Source: Favolaschia claudopus (taxonomy: Eukaryota > Basidiomycota > Agaricomycetes > Agaricales > Mycenaceae). Taken from it: a DNA stretch of 64,000 nt. Positions 34,099 through 44,337 of the stretch are shown here, one piece after another (position 1 is the stretch's first letter; each line of letters opens with the position of its first letter). The notes below the pieces were generated by a model, which did no database searches, was not told where the DNA came from, and saw only the letters and a list, made by a program, of their open reading frames with translations. The position numbers and the translations under genes are program-made. The stretch covers positions 434,001 to 498,000 of the forward strand of contig JAWWNJ010000100.1 in assembly GCA_037176885.1 (NCBI GenBank), in the 5' to 3' direction.

Positions 34099-34416
34099 CT
34101 AAAAATGCTCTCCTTCGGCGCTGTTCCCCGTTCGGGAGGGACCAGCCCCGTTGGGAGAGCGAGAGTTCGCTGAGACAGCCGCCAGTAGAATCGCAACAGC
34201 GTTGGCGTCGAATTGCGGCGGGGGAGGTTGGCTTTGATGAGCCACAAGGGGTGGTTGAACACCCCCTGAACCATGCGACTGGAGTTGCGTCACTTGCCGC
34301 TGGAGGTTTACTTGCTCAGCTCGCAAGGAAACCAATTCTTCTTCTCTCGGGTCATAGTAGAATTCCTCGTTCTGGCTGAACGCGGCTTGCGCGGCTTCCA
34401 GCTCCTGCTCGTCCAT
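34099..34416 (-). pseudogene. Retrotransposon gag C-terminal segment, frameshifted
   Basis: The frame reads back through 'FPDGIPIPKDGHKSKKQQ' to about 34560, so it continues Gag after the zinc knuckle in another frame. It encodes a Gln/Glu-rich coiled-coil-like stretch ('VSLRAEQVNLQRQVTQLQ') and ends at a TAG made by a T5 run near 34105. Confidence 0.6.
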
Positions 34417-34417
34417 G

Positions 34418-35998
34418 TCAAGAACGGAGAGCTGAGCGAAGACAGACTGGTAGTTTTGCGCAGCGGCCGTTGGTTGTGCGGCCGGGCGGTACTCCTCTAC
34501 CTGCTGCTTCTTGGACTTGTGCCCGTCCTTCGGGATAGGTATCCCATCGGGGAAACAGTCTCTGAATCCCTACGACCTTCATCTTTCCACTCCCTATGTG
34601 GGCTTGCCGGATGAGACACTTATCTCTAAAATGCCCAAACTTGTCGCAATAAAGACACCCCTGATCCGCCAGGTTCCCTTTGAATTGCACGGTAGGCATT
34701 CGCGGGTAAGACTGGGAGTCAGCGGCGCCTGGGACTCTGCCCGGTAGGGACTTATAGAAGGACTCTAACTCAGCCATCTTCTTCTTGGTCGCGGCGTCGA
34801 TCTCTTTTAATTGGGAGGTCTGATTATCCAGCCGCTCCATCATAGTGACGACTGACACCTTAATCGTCTCAAGAAGGGCCTTGTTAGGGTCCTCTTCTTC
34901 TTTCTTAATCGAAACGTTCGGATTCGGGAGAATTGACCGCCCGCTCGACGCTCGTCCAGAGCCGCTGGCGCTCTTCGACTTGCTCGAGTAACCTCGATCA
35001 GAAGTGCCAAAGAACTCCGAGTTGGCGGTCGAACGTTTCGCGATCTTTTTGGCCTCGCTCATGACTTCGGCCAGCGTCCATGAGCGGGCGTCTGGCTCGT
35101 CGTCGTCCTCAGCGGGAGGTTTCCTCTCGAGATTCTCCAGGATTCGCTCTTTAAACTCGCGAGTCAATTTGGAGAAGAACATCGGGAGGGCTTCCCGGTG
35201 CGAAATCAAGTTCGAATCGAGAAGCTTGTTCGCCTCGACGTTCATGGTTCGCGTGAGGCGCATGAGCTCGTCCTCATCATCCCGGTCAATCCCCTCTTCA
35301 GCGAACTTACGAAGCTGCTTGTGCAATTTCTGCACAGAGCCCTTCTTCTGGTCGACGACTGACGGGTAATTTTCCAGAATCTCTTTCTTAAAGTCGTCGA
35401 ACGTCTTGGAGAACGAGTCGAACTGCCGCCACTCCTCAGCCGTAGCTTGAGCGGTGTAGCGGCAGACGAACTCGTTCTTCTTGTCGGCCGGCGTCTCATC
35501 TAATTCCATCATACGCTCCACATGGTCCAGGAAACGAACGAGTTCCTCCGGCTCATCTTCTTTGAAGAGCGGGGCGTTCCTGTCCCATGGTTCCGGCACG
35601 CGCTTCTTTCCTCGGGCGACAGTATTATTGCCGTCTTCTGCCATCGGATTGTTTGAAGGGGTTGGTGAAGTTTGGAGTAGTGGTGAAGAGACAGACGAGA
35701 GAGTCGTTGACGACTGGGTAGCTGCACCGTCGGGCGTAACAGGTCTAGTGCCGGGCGGTTGAGTCGGGGTTTGTTGTTCCAGCGGAGCAGAGGGGCTCAA
35801 CGACTGGGTTCGGCGGGCACGATAAGCTTGTGCTTGGGATCGTCCGCGCAGAGAATAGATTTCCCGGGCGAGAGCAACAGGCGGGAGGGAAGAATCGGCA
35901 AGTTCGAGATCGAGAGCGGCAGCAGCGGCGCGTAGGCTAGTGTTGGTAGATCGAGGTTTTGGTGGTGGTACTCTAGCGGATCGTCCTTCTGAAGCCAC
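34418..35998 (-). CDS. Retrotransposon Gag
   Basis: Start ATG at 35998. A Ser/Pro-rich N-terminus is followed by a capsid-like helical domain ('WDRNAPLFKEDEPEELVRFLDHVERMM..', residues about 138-300). A Ser/Lys-rich linker precedes a CCHC zinc knuckle C-x2-C-x4-H-x4-C ('CLYCDKFGHFRDKC') at about residues 443-456. The knuckle binds element RNA during packaging. Within 20 codons after it the frame is displaced by an apparent extra base, and the last 50 or so codons of this frame are out of phase. There is no Met-independent reason to doubt the start: it is the first ATG in the leader 186 bp after the 5' LTR. Confidence 0.85.
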   Translation of the reverse strand: MASEGRSARVPPPKPRSTNTSLRAAAAALDLELADSSLPPVALAREIYSLRGRSQAQAYRARRTQSLSPSAPLEQQTPTQPPGTRPVTPDGAATQSSTTLSSVSSPLLQTSPTPSNNPMAEDGNNTVARGKKRVPEPWDRNAPLFKEDEPEELVRFLDHVERMMELDETPADKKNEFVCRYTAQATAEEWRQFDSFSKTFDDFKKEILENYPSVVDQKKGSVQKLHKQLRKFAEEGIDRDDEDELMRLTRTMNVEANKLLDSNLISHREALPMFFSKLTREFKERILENLERKPPAEDDDEPDARSWTLAEVMSEAKKIAKRSTANSEFFGTSDRGYSSKSKSASGSGRASSGRSILPNPNVSIKKEEEDPNKALLETIKVSVVTMMERLDNQTSQLKEIDAATKKKMAELESFYKSLPGRVPGAADSQSYPRMPTVQFKGNLADQGCLYCDKFGHFRDKCLIRQAHIGSGKMKVVGIQRLFPRWDTYPEGRAQVQEAAGRGVPPGRTTNGRCAKLPVCLRSALRS

Positions 35999-36164
35999 GT
36001 CTCCTCCGAAACTAAATGGCAGAATCTTCTATCGCGGGCCTGGAGCTAAAGGCTCAACGGGCGGGTGTATATTCTATTCTCGAGTCAACCGGCGGATGGT
36101 TCGTGCTAGTTTATAGCAGCGTCCACAAGTGATTTCTTTCGACTTGACACAAATAATCTGTCAC

Positions 36165-36182
36165 CCCTCGCGGTGGGCTCCA
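36165..36182 (-). other. Primer binding site
   Basis: On the minus strand TGGAGCCCACCGCGAGGG begins two bases after the 5' LTR. Its complement ends in ..GGGCTCCA, compatible with the CCA end of a tRNA. The specific tRNA cannot be named from the window. Confidence 0.7.
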
Positions 36183-36184
36183 GA

Positions 36185-38017
36185 TGAAACGGTGCGTGTG
36201 GGTGTAGGCGTGAAATATACCGAAATATAAAATCACTAAATCTAATCCAATACGACGTGTGTGTGTGTGTGTTCGGGGTGGCGGGAGCACGTATCGTCCC
36301 TCAGAATACTTGTGCAAGCTTCAATCAATCAAGGTCGCTACGTTTGAGCGGGACGAACTACTAGATTGTCTAGCGAGAACGTAGCGGGCAAAACGATTCG
36401 CAGCGGGAGAAGCGAAGAGTCACTCTTTCTGAGACTTCGAAATGAGAAATTCTGAGTCTAGCGGGGAGGGTCTTCGTGCCAATAGAAAAGCGTCGCCCGG
36501 TAGTGGATCGTCAACCGGGAAGAAGCTTTCTGGATGACAACCGGCGGGCAGAAGGCGCGGCTCAGCGGGACGGGGTTCTTATTCAACTGGCGCGGCTCTG
36601 GCGAGGAGCGGGGCTCTTACGTCGATGGCGCGGACACTAACAGTGGCCGGGGCACTTACACCACTACGCGGCGGCGAGCTCGAACGGGGGTCTTTGAATA
36701 CCGCGGAACGGCAGGGCACACGGGGCGTCGACGGCGCGGAATCAAGCACGAACGGGGGTCTTGGTTATACCGCGGAACTGCAAGAGACGGGGCCTCGTAT
36801 TTCAGGAGGGCGCGGGCTCAAAGGCTGGCGGGGCTCTCAAAGTTCTGGCGGCTCGGTATGCCACAAGTCTTTCCGTATCACTCGAGTCTCTCTCAGATAT
36901 CAAGTCTAGTCTCTTTCAAAGCTTCAATTCAAATTCTAGAGTCCGCTACAAACTGCCCTTGTCTACGGGTAGGTAATTGACTGAGTAACAAAAAGTACAC
37001 CGGGAGATTAAATACATGCAGCGGGAGCAGAAACAACCAAATAAAATCATGATGAGAGAGTGTCCAAGTTTGATGCCGCGCCCGCTGGGAACCAATGGTA
37101 TATTCAGGATTGCGAGTCGTGAGTGAAAAGACTGCCTCCCGGAGCAAGTCCATGCGGGCGGGTGGGTATTGCGCCTTATTGCAGTGCAATGGCGTGCTGG
37201 TTGCCATGTCTCCAGGGAGAGACACGAAATATCTTCTTCATAATGGCTGCTTGCCGCTGGTCGAGTAAAGGCCAAGGTCGCCTCCCGCCATCCGTGCTGG
37301 TGGCGGCTTGAGTGCGGTCAAGTTCTTCTGAGTTCTTCTGTCATCAGGAAAGAGGCTCCCGCTTGAAGCAGGGCAAGCCGATATAATCCAAGGGTTCGCC
37401 ACTCGCCGAGAGACTCCCCGATATCAACGGTATTTGACACCGGCATCGTCGGTTGGTCTCCCCGCTAGTGAACCCGAGGCAGCCGATGCTCCCCGTCTGA
37501 TCCAGTCCACTCGCCGGCCCTAGTCGGGTCCTCGGCGATAAGCCCGCTGCTCGTGTAAGATCAAGTCTTCCTTGATCTGGCCCTCCCGTGAGGTCTTGTT
37601 CGACCCGCCTAAGGTGATGTTCCCGGCGGCATGTCCCCGCCAGTACTAATGAGTTCGTCTGTCCGTCCGTCTGATTCGTCGATGGTGGTTCGGCGGGTTA
37701 GCACCTAACATCGGGGTTTTGGTAATTCCTCTTGGTGGCCTCCGGCACCTTAAGGCAACGGTTTCCCGCTACGCTCTCGGCCCAACAGTAGTAGTAGTTG
37801 AAGTCAGAGTCCCGCTCCCATGTTTAGGGAGACGTCGCTAAGCTCCCGCTACCAGATGATGATGTCCCGCTGGCTTATCGGCCATCTTAAGCAATAAGAT
37901 ACTACCCTCGAGGTAGAGTATATCTTCTGTGATCCTAGCCTTACTTCCTCCCGCTGATAGGTACAGAAATCGATAAATTTCTGTGGTTTCATGCATAGCC
38001 GCTGAGCGGCCCTATCA
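36185..38017 (-). repeat. 5' LTR of the 20-kb retrotransposon
   Basis: 1,833 bp, same ends as 17940-19772, two substitutions. On the minus strand it starts TGATAGGG and ends CCGTTTCA. An open frame on the plus strand runs out of this LTR into the neighbouring gene at 38018. Confidence 0.97.
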
Positions 38018-39037
38018 GCGGAAACCGGCGAGCTAACAACAACGCGTCAGATTGAATCTGCACGTCTCATTTCATCTGCAGCTACGCTCTTACCCGCCGT
38101 CGAGGCCCGAATCCAACAACTCGAGGCCTCCGTCGTCGACGACCTCCCTGTACGCCCCCCACGCGGCTTCGGGACCATGGGAAGTCGACCCGTTTCCACC
38201 GCCCCTGCCTCCCTCGATGTCATCGCCGCAACAATTGAGGCGCGCGATGCAGCCACGCGACACGAACAGGAGGTCCGGCCCGGCCAACTATGGACGGGGC
38301 AGGTACAGCGTCTGAACGGGAACGTTCTCCCTGGCGGGCAGGAGGTCATCTCCAGCGTGTTTCTCAACGCGGAGATGCGTGTCCAGGACCCCGCTACGGG
38401 GGAAATGGGCGCAGAGACTGGTCATGCGCAAGTGACCTTCTTCAAACGGCCGCACGAGCGCGTGCAGAACTGGAAAATGTGCGCGCCGTACGTCTCCCAG
38501 CGATCCGTGCGTCTGGAAACGGCGCGCGCGCAGGCAAAGAATCACGAGAGAGAAAGGAGATTGAAGGAAGAATCGCACTCACCGCCAATGGCCCTCTCAC
38601 GCACGACTCCTTCTTACCCTACTGATCAACGAATTCGGCAGCTCTCGGACGGCGGTGGGCACTACTTGTCGCACCCTGTCGACGTGGCTCCACCCAAACT
38701 CGCCGACGATGTGACTACGGTGGGCATGTTGGTGGACGGGACACGCGTAGTCTTGAAGGCTACAAACGGAACTCACGGCTTACCTGCGCGTCCTGGAACA
38801 CCTATCCCTCCCACCATCCTACACGACCAACGCCCACGCGTTCTTCCTTCCGCTCCCCCGAATTCCCCTGCAATTTCTTCTTTGAAGTTGAACGCAGGCG
38901 ATGAGCCGTACGTTACAATTCGTCGTCTGTTTGCGCAACGCCTTGACGAGAGACTCAGGGATTTGGATAGCGGCGACGAGTTGGATGGAGCAGAAAGCGA
39001 GATGGATGTGGAAGAGGCACCCCTAGTGGTAACATAA
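38018..39037 (+). CDS. Unrecognised protein, 5' end lost at the LTR
   Basis: The open frame extends from the LTR border to TAA 39035-39037; the first internal Met is at 38177. The product has a helical N-terminus ('ARLISSAATLLPAVEARIQQLEAS'), a central segment 'QLWTGQVQRLNGNVLPGGQEV' and an acidic end. No family is recognised. Because the frame is open right up to the LTR, the retrotransposon border probably cut the gene; the left flank of the element (SAM-like gene) does not supply the missing part. Codon choice is GC-rich, like genuine coding sequence here. Confidence 0.4.
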   Translation, partial: AETGELTTTRQIESARLISSAATLLPAVEARIQQLEASVVDDLPVRPPRGFGTMGSRPVSTAPASLDVIAATIEARDAATRHEQEVRPGQLWTGQVQRLNGNVLPGGQEVISSVFLNAEMRVQDPATGEMGAETGHAQVTFFKRPHERVQNWKMCAPYVSQRSVRLETARAQAKNHERERRLKEESHSPPMALSRTTPSYPTDQRIRQLSDGGGHYLSHPVDVAPPKLADDVTTVGMLVDGTRVVLKATNGTHGLPARPGTPIPPTILHDQRPRVLPSAPPNSPAISSLKLNAGDEPYVTIRRLFAQRLDERLRDLDSGDELDGAESEMDVEEAPLVVT

Positions 39038-39044
39038 AGCCTTC

Positions 39045-39112
39045 ACCACAGGCTGTAGCCTCTGGTTAGATTGTCATTATCCATGGCTGTAGCCTCCGCA
39101 GGCTACAGCCTT
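39045..39112 (+). repeat. Hairpin repeat GGCTGTAGCC, copy 1
   Basis: About 68 bp with AGGCTGTAGCC near one end and GGCTACAGCCT at the other, so it can fold back. A copy in inverted orientation lies at 43677-43742. The pair may be the ends of a 4.7-kb element or two short MITEs. Confidence 0.65.
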
Positions 39113-39384
39113 AGTATTATGTTTTATACAGTGCCTGCCACTGTATGCTGATAACAGAGTGTTATCTATTTGGTCATAGTGAGTCTATAGATAAGACCTG
39201 ATAACCCTCGATCAGGGACAGATCAACACTGGATCACAAGTGCATTTCGAGCCGTGATGCCGCTGGCAAGATCAATGGCAACACCTTATATATTCCCACA
39301 GTTTAGTAGGGTCCCCGCTGCCGCAATAGACGAACCGGAAACAATTGAATTTGATTGTTTTATATAATACACAACGACAGGCAA

Positions 39385-39500
39385 CAAGTAAGCGCTGAGG
39401 CGCTTAGCGCGCTAATGGTCGCCTAAGCGCCGGGGCGCTTAAACAAGCGCATCGGCTCCGGCGCTCCATCGCGCATGCTGGCAATTCGCACCATGGGGCC
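39385..39500. repeat. AGCGC/GCGCT motif cluster
   Basis: At least eight AGCGC or GCGCT words, several as AAGCGCC or GCGCTTA, within about 115 bp. Such clusters resemble subterminal repeats of hAT-type transposons, but no transposase or terminal repeat was found. Confidence 0.35.
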
Positions 39501-39639
39501 AATCATCGGCTAGCCATGAGCGATGCGCTTGGAAAACGGTGGTACCGCGCGCACAAAGCGCGTAGGAACGAGTGACAAGCGGTCGCGGAATTGACGGCGT
39601 AGGGGCGAGCGCATGACGTCACCGGATGTGGGGCGACGA

Positions 39640-40130
39640 CGCGGCGGGGGCTGTGAGCCCTGTTTGCGCTTGCGGATGCGGGTATGGCACATTGCGGACG
39701 GGTGCGGGTGGTGGGGTAGATGTGGGGGCGGGAGCAGCGCGGCGGGGGCTGTGCGGGTTCGTTTGCGCGCCGGTGCGGGTACGTTTGCTCGTTGCGGCGC
39801 GGGCGACGGCGTAAGCGGGTTCAGGTGGCGCGTGGTCGTGGGTGCGGCAGCGAAACGAAGGGGGTGGTTCAGGTGACAGTGCGGAGGCGGCTGCAAAACG
39901 GCAGGGGCGGTGCGCCTCCGTTTGGGCCCGCAGACACGGGTACGCTTGCTCGTTGCGGTATGTGTGACGGATGCGAGTGGGATAGTGCAGCGGCGCACCT
40001 TTGTTTGGGCTCGCGGATGCGGTTACGCTTACTGGTTGCGGTGCAGGTAACGGGTGCGAGTGGGATGGATGCGGGAGCAGCGGCGGCGGCGCTTCGTTTG
40101 CGCTCGTGCGGCGCGGGTCACGATTCGGAA
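39640..40130. repeat. GC-rich degenerate tandem repeat
   Basis: Repeated words GTTTGCGCTTGCGGATGCGGGT, TACGTTTGCTCGTTGCGG and variants recur in shifting order with spacing around 80-110 bp. Long open frames on both strands are by-products of the GC-rich repeat. Confidence 0.5.
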
Positions 40131-43100
40131 ACGGTTTCGAGTGGGGTGGATGCCCAGTCAAGGCGATGGATGCTGTTGTTCGTGGGAGTAAGAAAGATAT
40201 AAAGAAAGGGAGACGGAAATAAGAGAAACTGTATCCAAAAGGTAGAAAACCAAGACATGAACGTACCACTTTACCTTAGCAGAGTATGCAATCGAATACG
40301 ACTTGCAAGACGTATTCAGTAAGACGACGGCGGAACGAGCATCGGTGTTGGGCGTGTCGCGAAAATCCCGAGTTGATGAGTGGGAGTCTCGGTTGCGGCT
40401 GCAAGCGAGGGCGGAGTTCAGATAGATCCTGTTGGTAGAAAGGCTATCAGTGAGTGCATACAAGAAAGAAATCGCAGAAGGGAATGGGAGCAAAATGTAA
40501 AAAGAAGGCAGAAGAATACATGAAGAAGAAGTGCTGGAACGAATAGAAAGAAGGAAAACTTTGAAATACTCACCGCGCAGTCTCGTATAGTCCACCCTAT
40601 TTCACCAGTGAACCGTTCCTACCCCACGCTGCGCAGTTCGTTCGATCAAAGACTCGACAAAGCTCGCGTGCGCCCTCCCGGGTACGTGGTCATAAGTCCC
40701 AAGACATTTCGAGGGTTTGAGCCGCCGTGAGCTGGGCAGAAGAGGACTTTGGCGCTGGCACCGTTGGTCCCCCAACCTCTCGCGCCGTCAGCAGGAAACG
40801 AGCTTCGCGTTTGCCGAAAGTGGCTGTTTGGGAGTGATTTGGGTGAAGGTGTATGGAGAGAACAGTGGCCGCAAGATTTAGTTGATCATTTCGAAGTTAT
40901 TTGGCGAGGAAAGAGATTGGAAGCGGGGCAAGACGAAGAAAGAAAGAAAGAGGTGTGCTGCGCTGGCAGCCGTGACGCGTGAGTCACGGAATCGGCATCG
41001 ATTCCGAGTGGCTCGGAGTCATCGGTCCGATCACCGCTACTCAACGCCGGCGTCCAAATCTGGTAATTTTGGAATCATCCCGGAGAGAATTTCGTATATC
41101 TTGATGTACGGCAGCGCAGTGAGACTTATATCTATACCTATGCATTTATTATATCAATATCAGCCGTTTTAAAAAAGAAACGGGAGGATTCTCAATTTAT
41201 TGAGACGGAATGCATCGAGTTATGGTTCGGGAGTGAACTCCGTCTATTTCGCTTATTTATACACTACAGAGTGAATCTTTCTCGTCAATAAGGTACATTA
41301 TTACCCACTAAAGCTATAATTGTACAGAACTGAGTGTGAGACCGAGTATTCGAGCTCATATAAGACAACTCACCTGAAAATGTTCGAGGTCATTGTGAAA
41401 GCCGCTTTGAAGATTCTGATGAGAGAACATGTAAAACGCAACTTCTAAATATGCTGGTACAACATATTCTGAAATCAGGGTGCGAGTACCACTTTGAAAA
41501 ATCGACACTTTTTCACCTTTTGGCTATTTGTGGGACATAGGTGAAGATGTGGGGTCGTTTGATTGTTGAAAATGAGCTAGAGCAGGTAGATCCACTATAA
41601 TTGGTTGAGAAAACTCGAATGTATGGGCTTTGGTACCTCAGGGACGAGGATGTTCGCGATTCTGGCCCAGGTTACACTAAAGTTTTAGAGCTTCAACTTT
41701 GTTCTCAAAAACCATTTCGCTATTTTGAAAGCTAACAAAAGGTTCAGGGCACAGTTTTGAGATATGTTGTTATAGGCATATGGGAGCCTCTAAATTAAAT
41801 TTCTCGAGCTTTTCGAGGCCCTCCTAATGCTCAACGAACGAAAAAAAATATTAGACGCCGAGCTTGAACATTAAGCGCCTGCTTCGGAGCCGTCTCGGAC
41901 CGTTCTCCCAGCCAATGGGAGCGTGTTCCGACACGTCCGAACCATCGGCCGAAGGTCGTTTGGGCGTCGACTCGGGTTGTATGTCGCGAGTTTCAAGCTC
42001 ATTTCAAGGTAGAAAGGTATTTTTAAAGAAGATGTCATTCAGGAGTAGTACTCTATATTACTCATGATACAGGATACAGGTAGAATTCAGATGAGACACA
42101 AAGGAATACGATAAAATTGGAACGTGATTGTCTCGACAAAGCAAGACGAAGGGTGTTTACAGCCCTGTAGGGGCGAAAACGTCGGCGCACGTTGAATGAG
42201 GTGGGAAGAAGAGGGGAAGGAGGCGGGGAGGCGAGACGGAGTCGAGGGCGGGAGAGAGGAAGCGAGGAGAGGAGAGCGGTGTACGGGAATGTGAAGCGAG
42301 GCACGGCGGGGTCCGAGTCGAAGCAGCGTAGGATGGTGGTGGATCGGCCCAGCCGGCCGCAGTGCCAGTCTGTATGTTGATGAACGCGTGCCAATGACGC
42401 AAGCGATGTATCAATCGACGTGAATTCAAGATGTCGGGAGGCGAGGAATGGAGTGGGATGGGGAAAGAAGGAGAGAAGTGATTGGGAAAATCGGAGTTGA
42501 TACGGGCAGGTAGGGGCGATAGTTTAGACGCCCGCTGCGTGGGGGAGTTTGAGCGAGGACCGGGACGCGGAACTGAGCGAGAGCGAGGAAGTAGTGGGGG
42601 AAGGCTGAGGGGAAGGGGGGAGGATACAGAGTGAAGTGTTGTGCGGGAGGGACGCTCATGCAGACACTTTGGCTCAGAGAAATATAAAAATCTAGAAGAT
42701 TCACTCACCTAATTTTCCACCCCAATGAGACGATTCTCAGTGCACATCCACAGTGTGAAGCTCTGCAAGCCACAATGTAGGCTGTCGAGGGGAGGGGGCG
42801 GACTTGGAGATGCTGTTGGTGGATGTGCCGAGATAGACGGGTCTGGGGGGCAAAGGCAAGGCAAGCGGAAGTGAGCCGGGGAGGGGTGTGGAGTGGCGCG
42901 TTTCGGGCGCGTGGGCGGCGGATCGGCATTGGCGGAGCTCAAGAGATTCACTCGGAGTCGCATCATATCAGGGTAACGAGCAGCGGCGGTGACCAGGTGG
43001 CCAGTTTGGGTGGGTTTGGGTGAATCCAAGTGAACGGGCACGGCGCTGTACAGGACGATTGTAGCACGCATCAACGAAAATGCTACCAGAAAGTAGACAC

Positions 43101-43676
43101 TGCCAAGCGCCGCCATTGTAGACAGCGGCCGCGCAGGCGGGAAGGGGCGGTGGGGTGCGCGCTGGCAAGAAGACGTCACGGCGTCGTTACATGTCACGCT
43201 ATGCTTCCGAAACCCCGAAAAGGCCGAAACAATGAAGGGAAAAAAAGGTACGACTTCGAGGCTTCAAGCTGGTACGCAGCTTGGCTTCCTTTGAAACTGT
43301 CATCTACAGGGAAGTTGTATATATACATTAGTTGTGAGCTAGGGTGGTATTAATTAATAGTACAATACAGAAAATAAGTATAGTGTGATATAGAGCCTTC
43401 TAAGGATGAAAAGGCATATATATAGATAGGTGGATGCATAACTATAGTGAAGGGATATGAGGGAAGGCCCCGTATTGAATGGGGGGCAGTTTTGATGTGA
43501 GCCGGAGCTGTACCGAATTGGGCCAGCTATAACTGATGGCCCAAATGCAATTGATGGCACAGAATTGATTGCCACGCATCAATGGCGGATCTATTTGAGC
43601 CGTCAAATCATCAGTTTGATGGCCCAAAGCCATCTAATCAGCCCCAGATAAGATACAAGTGATATATAAAACATAC
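40131..43676. other. Gene-poor stretch, partly purine-rich
   Basis: No gene is supported. 42190-42650 is strongly purine-rich on the plus strand (GGAGGCGGGGAGGCGAG-like). The frame at 40749-40982 reads protein-like ('FEVIWRGKRLEAGQDEERKK') but is short and unrecognised. Confidence 0.45.
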
Positions 43677-43742
43677 TAGGCTACAGCCTGTGGCAGGCTG
43701 TACGCATGGATAATGACAATCTTACCACAGGCTACAGCCTGG
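43677..43742 (-). repeat. Hairpin repeat GGCTGTAGCC, copy 2 (inverted)
   Basis: Reverse complement of the copy at 39045-39112, including the inner ATTGTCATTATCCATG word. Outer flanks do not show a matching target duplication. Confidence 0.65.
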
Positions 43743-43899
43743 GTATTTAGTCTTTATATTACAGCTATGGCTCGAAGAGGGCGAGATCAGAGAGAAACGT
43801 GGCAACGAGTCGGCCGCAGGACCGTCGACTCCGATCTCCGTTACCACGCGTCTCGGGCAAGTCGGAGGCGATAAGTCCGACGCCTCGTCCGAGGCTGAG

Positions 43900-44337
43900 A
43901 TGGCCGACGTTTCATTGGACGACAGGGATCAGTGGGCTGCGGACCGCCGCCGGCCAATTTCGTTAACCTCACAAGAGGCCGCCATCATCAATCAAGGACT
44001 TCGGAACGGAGGTAAGCCAATTCGGGCCAAACTCTCCGTTCCTCATCGTCCGTCCCACCTTCCACGCCTTCGTCCCATCTTACCTGCCCTTTCGCTGCCT
44101 CTGCCCACGCAAGACTCGCCATCGTCCGCTGGATCAGACTCGCTACCACCCCTACGCCCTGCCTCCCCGGTATCCACCCATGAACCCAGCCCTTCTGACG
44201 ACTCGTCGGCGACTTCCAATACTCACTCTGCTAGCAACGAATCAGTGCGCGGCGTGGGAGAGCCAACGCCCACCAAGTTCCTGCTCACGGCGGCGAATCT
44301 GCTCCTCCCGACGATGCAGTTCCTGCGCTTCAAGTAG
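43900..44337 (+). CDS. Unrecognised short frame, possibly first exon of a gene
   Basis: The frame 'MADVSLDDRDQWAADRRRP..' is open further upstream, to about 43820. A GTAAGC donor-like site follows 'INQGLRNGG' near 44011, so the true exon may end there; beyond it the frame becomes Pro/Ser-rich and low in complexity. The last 100 bp overlap the 3' end of the gene on the opposite strand. Function unknown. Confidence 0.25.
   Translation: MADVSLDDRDQWAADRRRPISLTSQEAAIINQGLRNGGKPIRAKLSVPHRPSHLPRLRPILPALSLPLPTQDSPSSAGSDSLPPLRPASPVSTHEPSPSDDSSATSNTHSASNESVRGVGEPTPTKFLLTAANLLLPTMQFLRFK

Larger units (their letters stand above)
17940..38017 (-). mobile_element. 20-kb Gypsy LTR retrotransposon with antisense genes
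   Basis: Two 1,833-bp LTRs (17940-19772, 36185-38017) with TG..CA ends enclose a 16.4-kb interior. The element reads on the minus strand: 5' LTR at 36185-38017, primer binding site 36165-36182, gag, protease, RT, RNase H, integrase (to 28758), then about 9 kb of extra DNA, polypurine tract at 19773-19785, 3' LTR at 17940-19772. The domain order RT-RNase H-integrase is that of Ty3/Gypsy (Metaviridae). The extra region carries five multi-exon plus-strand genes (20477-28535). The LTRs differ only at 19183/37428 and 19558/37803, so insertion was recent. No target-site duplication is seen: AACGC precedes, GCGGA follows. The reading frames of gag-pol are broken in several places. The whole element is enriched in CCCGC(C/T). 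Confidence 0.95.

Noticed and set aside
28758..35998. Programmed ribosomal frameshifting between gag and pol parts
   Set aside because: Gypsy elements use at most one or two such sites. Here there are about seven changes, several inside single domains (RNase H), without slippery heptamers or following structures that I can see.
39510..40270. Several overlapping 60-216 codon ORFs
   Set aside because: All are Arg/Pro/Gly-rich by-products of a GC-rich degenerate repeat with frames open on both strands.
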